Notes under the pieces: model-generated
Databases searched by the model: none
Seen by the model: the letters and a program-made list of their open reading frames with translations, nothing else
What the model was told of the DNA's origin: nothing
DNA from: a marine actinobacterium MedAcidi-G2B
Lineage (GTDB): Bacteria > Actinomycetota > Acidimicrobiia > Acidimicrobiales > MedAcidi-G1
DNA length: 57,130 bases
Reading direction: 5' to 3'
Assembly (NCBI GenBank): GCA_000817115.1
Contig: JUEO01000005.1
Location: 1-57,130 of the forward strand
Shown here: positions 52,841 through 57,130 of the stretch, in pieces
Layout: each line of letters starts with the position of its first letter
Numbering within the stretch: position 1 is the first letter of the stretch
Made by a program: the position numbers and the translations under genes

Positions 52841-54007
52841 TTATCTCCGCGCTGGACGCCATGTTAAGCGTGAACCTAGAAGATGCCCGACGGGAGAAGT
52901 GCCAATAAGTACGATGAGGAAAACCGTGAATGCTTCAAGGTTTGACCAGGTTATAAGAGCATTTATGAGTATCAAGCGTCCGAAGAGAATAATCCCTAAG
53001 GCAATCTGAACTCCAACGAGACGGCGAAATCGATCTACAAAATTGCGAGGCGGCCGGCCAGCAAAAGTCCACAAATCGAGCAAAAGAATAGTGAAAAAAA
53101 TACCTACCTCGCCTGATAGCAACGCAGACCGAGTGAGATTCCATCCCAGCCCATCAAAGATCCAAAAGAAGAAAGCAGCATCAATTACTAATGCCATGAA
53201 AGAAACACCGAAGTAACGTACCAATGCTTGGCTGCGCAACGGATCAACTCGAAGTCTCAGCAAATGCCTTAAATAATCAAGGTAATGGATAGCTCGAACT
53301 TTTGAGCTTCCACTTTCCCGCAATTGGAAGTAATAGGGAAATTCAGCAACGTTAGTTACATTCCCACGCGCCAATACTTCAAGAAGAATCTTGTACCCGA
53401 CAGGTTGAAGATCGCAGTCGGCGATTGCTTTCCTGTCAACAAGAAAATAGCCACTCATAGGATCTGTTACTTGACCGACGGTTCCAGGAAGAAGTAGGAC
53501 CCCAAGAGCTTGAGCTCCTTTAGAAAGAAGTTGGCGCATCTTTGACCAATTTGGAACCCCGCCTCCAGGAAGATGGCGGCTTGCAACAACTACATCAACT
53601 CCTTCATCAAATTTAGAGAGAAGGTCAGAAAGGATTTCTGTTGGATGCTGCCCATCACCATCGATCACCCCGAGGTACTTTCCTTCAGCGTGAGCCCAAC
53701 CGCAAACCACGGCAGTAGCAAGACCTGAATTCCCAACCCGTCTGATTACTTTTAAAGAAGGAATCTCATCAATCAGATCTTTTGCTATTTCCCATGTTTT
53801 ATCAGGACTGTCGTCATCAACGATTATGAGTTCATGGGAGATGCCTTCTTCAGTAAGTTGGGAATAGAGTCGACGTATAAGCGGGGTGATGTTTTCTGCT
53901 TCGTTAAAAGTTGGAATCACCAGACTCAGAATGACATCGGGACGCGAACCAGAACCAATCTTCTTAGAAGAATTTCTTTCAACATAAATAAATGATTCAG
54001 CGCTCAT
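52841..54007 (-). CDS. GT2 glycosyltransferase fused to GtrA-like membrane domain
   Basis: ~388 residues. The N-terminal GT-A domain (to ~240) is of dolichol/polyprenol-phosphate mannosyltransferase type: SLVIPTFNEAENI, IIVDDDSPDKTWEIA, GVIDGDGQHPTEILSDL (DxD) and VVASRHLPGGG. The C-terminal ~130 residues form four transmembrane helices of the GtrA-like kind (FGVSFMALVIDAAFFFWIFDGL; SGEVGIFFTILLLDLWTF; IALGIILFGRLILINALI; TVFLIVLIGTSPVGHLLGSRL). Likely makes a polyprenyl-phosphate sugar at the membrane for envelope glycans. ATG at 54007 preferred over TTG at 54016. It ends 13 bp from the convergent sigma gene. Confidence 0.92.
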   Translation of the reverse strand: MSAESFIYVERNSSKKIGSGSRPDVILSLVIPTFNEAENITPLIRRLYSQLTEEGISHELIIVDDDSPDKTWEIAKDLIDEIPSLKVIRRVGNSGLATAVVCGWAHAEGKYLGVIDGDGQHPTEILSDLLSKFDEGVDVVVASRHLPGGGVPNWSKMRQLLSKGAQALGVLLLPGTVGQVTDPMSGYFLVDRKAIADCDLQPVGYKILLEVLARGNVTNVAEFPYYFQLRESGSSKVRAIHYLDYLRHLLRLRVDPLRSQALVRYFGVSFMALVIDAAFFFWIFDGLGWNLTRSALLSGEVGIFFTILLLDLWTFAGRPPRNFVDRFRRLVGVQIALGIILFGRLILINALITWSNLEAFTVFLIVLIGTSPVGHLLGSRLTWRPARR

Positions 54008-54114
54008 TAAAAACAAATCTAGTCTGTTGTTGGCAGAGAACTTAATTTCAACAATTAAATAAGAGAGATTTGGTTCTTGTCAGGCACCTGATCGTGGTAT
54101 CCTTCGTTCGTTAT

Positions 54115-54190
54115 TCCGGGGTAGCTCAGCTGGCAGAGCGTCGGACTGTTAATCCGCAGGTCGTGGGTTCGATCCCCACCCCCGGAGCCA
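54115..54190 (+). tRNA. tRNA-Asn (anticodon GUU)
   Basis: Acceptor UCCGGGG/CCCCGGA, D arm GCUC...GAGC, anticodon loop CUGUUAA (GUU), T arm GUGGG-UUCGAUC-CCCAC, discriminator G, and encoded CCA. The outermost anticodon-stem pair (U27-C43) is a mismatch, and the other four pairs are sound. Confidence 0.97.
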
Positions 54191-54203
54191 TAGAAAAATA
54201 GTT

Positions 54204-54235
54204 GAAGGTCGGCCCCTAGGGCCGATCTTCTGCTT
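54204..54235 (+). terminator. Intrinsic terminator of tRNA-Asn
   Basis: GAAGGTCGGCCC and GGGCCGATCTTC (54204-54215 with 54219-54230) form a 12-bp stem with one G-U pair and a CTA loop. The T-rich tail (TGCTTTCGT) is weak. It lies 14 bases after the tRNA. Confidence 0.75.
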
Positions 54236-54289
54236 TCGTATCTCAGATGGTATTCTTGACCAAATAATATTCTTGAACTGGAAGCGCTA

Positions 54290-55474
54290 ATGGAAAAAAC
54301 TGAACAAATAGCTCAGATAAAGACTTTGATGGCTCGCTTAGATTCGGATATCAATGTTGATGCAGGAGGCTTCCGTTATAACCCAACTAGCGTCTATGTT
54401 GATCCAGAGTTAGCTGAAAAAGAAAGCAAAACTTTTTTCCAAGGCCACCCTCAACTTGTCGGACTTTCAGGAGATCTCCCAACGTCCAATTCTTTCTTAA
54501 CAATCAACGACTTAAAAACACCTATCCTTGCGACTCGTGATTCAGACGGAAATTTTCGAGCTTTCGTTAACTCTTGTTCACACAGGGGAGTGGTGCTTGA
54601 AGAAGAAGAACGCGGAGAGACTCGACGGTTTACTTGCCAATTCCATCGTTGGACTTATAGCAATGAAGGAGCTCTCGTTGGTATACCTAAAAGTGAGCAT
54701 TTTGGAGATTTAGACACCAATTGCTTTGGTTTGATCGAGCTACCTTCAGAGGAACGACATGGGCTTTTATGGGTTCACCCTGACCCAGAAGGTGTTATAA
54801 ATCTTGAAGAACAACTCGGGAAAGACCTAGATGCCGAATTAGGGTCATGGAATCTTGGAGAACTTCAGCATCTAACTCAAGACACCTATGCGGTTGATTG
54901 TAATTGGAAACTCGCTATGGATACTTTTGGCGAAACGTATCATTTCTCTGCATTGCACTCCGAAAGTCTAAATCTTCAATTTCACGGAAACGTACAGTGC
55001 TACGACACTTACGGACGTAATCACCGGATGCTTCTTTGCAAACGAGACATAGATGGGATGCGTAATCAACCGGAAGCCGAATGGGATATTACTACCGCTG
55101 CTTTACCTGTGTATTGGCTTTTCCCAAACGTTCAACTCATGCCAGGAGCAGGAATACTCTTTCTCGTTCGTGCTTACCCAGATAAAGAGAACCCTGGAAA
55201 ACATGTGAGTCAAATTCACTTCTACGTTCGCCCCGACTTAGTTGCGGATCATGAAATAAAAGAAATGGTGAAGATGGCTTCCCAAAACTTTGCAGAAATA
55301 ATTCGCGACGAGGACTATTTGGTGAGTGCCAGTCAACAACGAAGCGCGGAAAGTGGAGCGATTAAGCACTCCATATTCGGACGTAATGAACCCGCGTTGC
55401 ACCACTACCACAACACATATCGGAAAATGCTCGACATGGAGTTACTCCCGTTAGTTGAAGCTTCCGATACATAA
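54290..55474 (+). CDS. Rieske aromatic-ring-hydroxylating-type oxygenase, alpha subunit
   Basis: 394 residues. The Rieske [2Fe-2S] site has Cys96/His98 (NSCSHRG) and Cys116/His119 (FTCQFHRWTY), and the mononuclear iron site has Glu215/His218/His223 (MDTFGETYHFSALH). Such enzymes hydroxylate aromatic, heterocyclic or quaternary-amine substrates and need a separate reductase, not present nearby. Substrate unknown; the low-similarity N-terminal part and the acid-rich linker do not help. ATG at 54290 with GGAAG five bases before. The ABM-domain gene follows 50 bp later and may be in the same unit. Confidence 0.91.
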   Translation: MEKTEQIAQIKTLMARLDSDINVDAGGFRYNPTSVYVDPELAEKESKTFFQGHPQLVGLSGDLPTSNSFLTINDLKTPILATRDSDGNFRAFVNSCSHRGVVLEEEERGETRRFTCQFHRWTYSNEGALVGIPKSEHFGDLDTNCFGLIELPSEERHGLLWVHPDPEGVINLEEQLGKDLDAELGSWNLGELQHLTQDTYAVDCNWKLAMDTFGETYHFSALHSESLNLQFHGNVQCYDTYGRNHRMLLCKRDIDGMRNQPEAEWDITTAALPVYWLFPNVQLMPGAGILFLVRAYPDKENPGKHVSQIHFYVRPDLVADHEIKEMVKMASQNFAEIIRDEDYLVSASQQRSAESGAIKHSIFGRNEPALHHYHNTYRKMLDMELLPLVEASDT

Positions 55475-55524
55475 GCAACTCTCAATCTCGTGTAGATTTC
55501 TAGTAAATTGAGAAGGAGATTGAA

Positions 55525-55815
55525 ATGTCACATACATCTTTGGCTTATTTCCCTTGCAAAGAAGGCATGGGCGCACACCTGCTACCTGCTCTTCTAGAGG
55601 CATTAGCCGACACACGTGCCTTTGAAGGCAACATAAGTATTGAAACCTATTTGGATCAAGACAATCCAGACCGAATCATCCTTTGGGAAAAATGGGGAAC
55701 GAGAGAAAACTACGAGGCATATCTGGCCTGGCGTATGGAAACTGGAATGATGGAGATGATTGGTCCGTTTTTAGACGGGGATCCAGAATTCATCCACCTC
55801 GGAGCACAAGACTAA
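55525..55815 (+). CDS. ABM-superfamily (antibiotic biosynthesis monooxygenase-like) protein
   Basis: 96 residues of a dimeric ferredoxin-like alpha+beta barrel. GNISIETYLDQDNPDRIILWEKWGTRENYEAYLAWR is the characteristic strand-helix block with the conserved Trp (EKW) and the NYEAYLAWR helix. Cofactor-free quinol oxygenases and haem-degrading enzymes belong here, but many members are uncharacterised. Strong ribosome-binding site AAGGAGA. Behind the Rieske oxygenase gene, which hints at a shared oxidative pathway. Confidence 0.85.
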   Translation: MSHTSLAYFPCKEGMGAHLLPALLEALADTRAFEGNISIETYLDQDNPDRIILWEKWGTRENYEAYLAWRMETGMMEMIGPFLDGDPEFIHLGAQD

Positions 55816-55821
55816 AGCAGT

Positions 55822-56481
55822 TTAAACTTTAGTAATTACAGTCAAGCCGTCGCCTACAGTTAGTTGAGCGGCAGCGACTCTAGGATCATTTACAACATGG
55901 TCATTAAACACGCGCAAAGCCACAGTATCTTCGTCGTCAGAGCCAGAATCTGGAATGACTCTTCCTGACCAAAGCGTGTTGTCAACTAAAAGAATACCCC
56001 GTGGAGAAAGACGGGGAACGATCTCTTCGTAGTAACTGATGTAACCCCCTTTATCGGCATCAATAAAAGCTAAATCAATTGTTTCCTCTGATGGCAGACT
56101 TTTTAGGGTCTCAACTCCAGGAGCGAGAACTAAATCAATTTTGTCGCTTAAATTAGCTTTACTCCAGTAGCGCTGAGCGATGTCAGTCCACTCTTCACTC
56201 ACATCGCAGCACAATAGCTTTCCCTCTGGAGCTAAACCGCGAGCTATGCAGATAGATGAATAACCGGTAAACGTTCCAACCTCTAACGCGAACCGAGGAC
56301 GAAGAGAACCAGAGAGTATCGCCATGAATGCGCCTTGGTCAGCACCTATTTGCATACCAGCGGCGAACCCAGTTGATTCTATGGTCTCGTCAATAAGTTC
56401 CCGTAAGACGCCGTCAGGTGGCGTGCTATGAGATACGGCATACTCAAAAATGTTTTGGTTAGAAATTACAGATCTAGACAT
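55822..56481 (-). CDS. SAM-dependent O-methyltransferase (family 3, CCoAOMT-like)
   Basis: ~219 residues. SAM-binding motif I ALEVGTFTGYSSICIARGL, motif post-I LLCCDVSEEW, and the metal-binding FIDADKGGYISYYEEI and LLVDNTLWSGRV blocks typical of caffeoyl-CoA/catechol O-methyltransferase-like enzymes. I choose ATG at 56481, since AGGAAG lies 5 bases upstream. Longer starts at 56508 or 56601 would run into the neighbouring gene on the same strand. Substrate unknown, probably a catechol-like hydroxyl. Confidence 0.92.
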   Translation of the reverse strand: MSRSVISNQNIFEYAVSHSTPPDGVLRELIDETIESTGFAAGMQIGADQGAFMAILSGSLRPRFALEVGTFTGYSSICIARGLAPEGKLLCCDVSEEWTDIAQRYWSKANLSDKIDLVLAPGVETLKSLPSEETIDLAFIDADKGGYISYYEEIVPRLSPRGILLVDNTLWSGRVIPDSGSDDEDTVALRVFNDHVVNDPRVAAAQLTVGDGLTVITKV

Positions 56482-56494
56482 TGAACTTCCTAAT

Positions 56495-56950
56495 TCATGA
56501 AGACTCATCTTGAGTGGTTTGACTAATTGGATCAAGCCAGATGAGGGGAATCTCTCTCTCGGTTTTCTGTCTGTATTCTCCGTATCCAGAGTATTTCTCA
56601 ACGACTAGAGGCCAAAGACGATCTCGTTCTTCATCTGTGGCTATGCGGGCCACCATGTTTTGATCAGAGTTATCTTTCGCGCTTACTTTCACTTCGGGTT
56701 TTCTTCGCATGTTCAGGAACCAGTCAGGATGGCGGTCGTCGCCACCTCGTGATCCGACTACAAGCATCGAGTCTCCTTCTTGGATCGGTGAAGTTAAAAA
56801 AACAACTCGGTCCTTGCCTGACTTTCGTCCAGTGGTCGTAACTTCCAGGACAGTCATGCCTCCGACGTTCCAACCAGCTTGACCAGCGCTCAAAGCTATG
56901 AGCCCACGATGCATTCCGTTCAGTAATCTCAGTACTGGGTTACTAGGCAT
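56495..56950 (-). CDS. Deazaflavin (F420)-dependent nitroreductase family protein (Ddn-like)
   Basis: 151 residues of a split-barrel flavin/F420-binding fold. The signature VLEVTTTGRKSGKDRVVFLTSPIQEGDSMLVVGSRGGDDRHPDWFLNMRRKPEVKV (residues ~34-90) is that of the Ddn/DUF385 family of actinobacteria. Members reduce quinones or other electrophiles with F420H2. With the LLM enzyme at 32306 it supports an F420-using organism. It ends 13 bp before the O-methyltransferase start, so the two are probably co-transcribed. Confidence 0.92.
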   Translation of the reverse strand: MPSNPVLRLLNGMHRGLIALSAGQAGWNVGGMTVLEVTTTGRKSGKDRVVFLTSPIQEGDSMLVVGSRGGDDRHPDWFLNMRRKPEVKVSAKDNSDQNMVARIATDEERDRLWPLVVEKYSGYGEYRQKTEREIPLIWLDPISQTTQDESS

Positions 56951-57116
56951 TATCGGATCTTAACGCACCACATAGAAGTAAGGATGACCAAGAGGGGAGA
57001 AATAAGAGGAAACGTTTCTTATATCTTAGAAGTAACTCTTGGAATAGAATAAGAGCAACCTTCGTCCCGTAGAATAATTAGCAACATAGAGTTTGTTTGC
57101 TTGGACTTATCTTTTG

Positions 57117-57130
57117 AAGGAGATCAAATG
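57117..57130 (+). promoter_or_regulatory. Ribosome-binding site and ATG of a gene entering from the right edge
   Basis: AAGGAGA (57117-57123) is followed four bases later by ATG at 57128-57130, so a plus-strand gene starts exactly at the window end. Its product cannot be known. The 177 bp between it and the divergent Ddn-like gene are AT-rich, with a possible -10 TAGAAT at 57070 but no convincing -35. Confidence 0.7.

Overview
The window looks like chromosomal DNA of a streamlined, fairly AT-rich actinobacterium, most likely a marine Acidimicrobiia-type lineage. The reasons are a mycothiol-dependent formaldehyde dehydrogenase (MscR type), two probable F420-dependent flavin/deazaflavin enzymes, CarD, a small excisionase/BldC-like HTH protein, an actinobacterial-type HhH-GPD protein, many acyl-CoA enzymes, and base composition far below the usual high-GC actinobacteria (judged by eye). 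Assignment to a named genus is not possible from this sequence alone. Coding density is extreme: all fourteen convergent gene pairs end within about -17 to +16 bp of each other, some sharing stop codons.

Layout. 1-3448: the 3' part of a large Cys/Trp-rich tandem-repeat protein followed by a pentapeptide-repeat lipoprotein. 3458-8021 (minus): crotonase, Ogt, universal stress protein, CarD, a hypothetical protein and ProRS. 8183-15853: acyl-CoA dehydrogenase, alpha/beta hydrolase, MetY, a 3-hydroxyisobutyrate-dehydrogenase-like enzyme, FabH, MscR, a zinc-ribbon protein with a possible leader peptide, and a PEBP protein. 15896-22010: tmRNA, a secreted subtilisin with two P-domains, SmpB, RNase PH and RdgB. 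22007-27704 (minus): a PAS-GGDEF-EAL protein whose start codon almost abuts tRNA-Leu, then ClpP, Rpe and AceK. 27774-33175: a cysteine-desulfurase-like protein, SelD with an in-frame UGA (selenocysteine), an acyl-CoA carboxylase beta subunit, a biotinyl protein, an HTH protein and an LLM oxidoreductase. 33368-38204: two convergent suf clusters (sufD-Rieske-sufC against sufC-sufS-sufU). 38263-45345: MBL hydrolase, acyl-CoA dehydrogenase, a membrane protein, GDP-fucose synthase, HhH-GPD, RNase HI, a CobW GTPase and an amidohydrolase. 45346-45683: the only long gene-free gap, which holds a structured pseudoknotted RNA with its own promoter-like sequence and a strong terminator. 45684-57130: PhyH dioxygenase, a DoxX-like protein, a DCC protein, aconitase, DnaG-sigma70, a GT2-GtrA protein, tRNA-Asn, a Rieske oxygenase, an ABM protein, an O-methyltransferase, a Ddn-like protein, and the start of another gene at the right edge.

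Working together. SsrA and SmpB form the trans-translation system, and ClpP would degrade tagged products ending in LALAA. The two suf clusters supply Fe-S clusters to aconitase, the Rieske proteins and others, although SufB is not in the window. SelD implies a selenocysteine pathway whose other parts (SelA, SelB, tRNA-Sec) lie elsewhere. Acyl-CoA dehydrogenases, the crotonase, the carboxylase and FabH point to acyl-CoA-based heterotrophy. AceK, if active, would control flux at isocitrate.

The features most worth following up are the structured RNA at 45421-45647, the UGA-containing SelD with its SECIS-like hairpin, the tRNA-Leu/GGDEF-EAL junction that predicts a leaderless mRNA, and the Cys/Trp repeat protein at the left edge.
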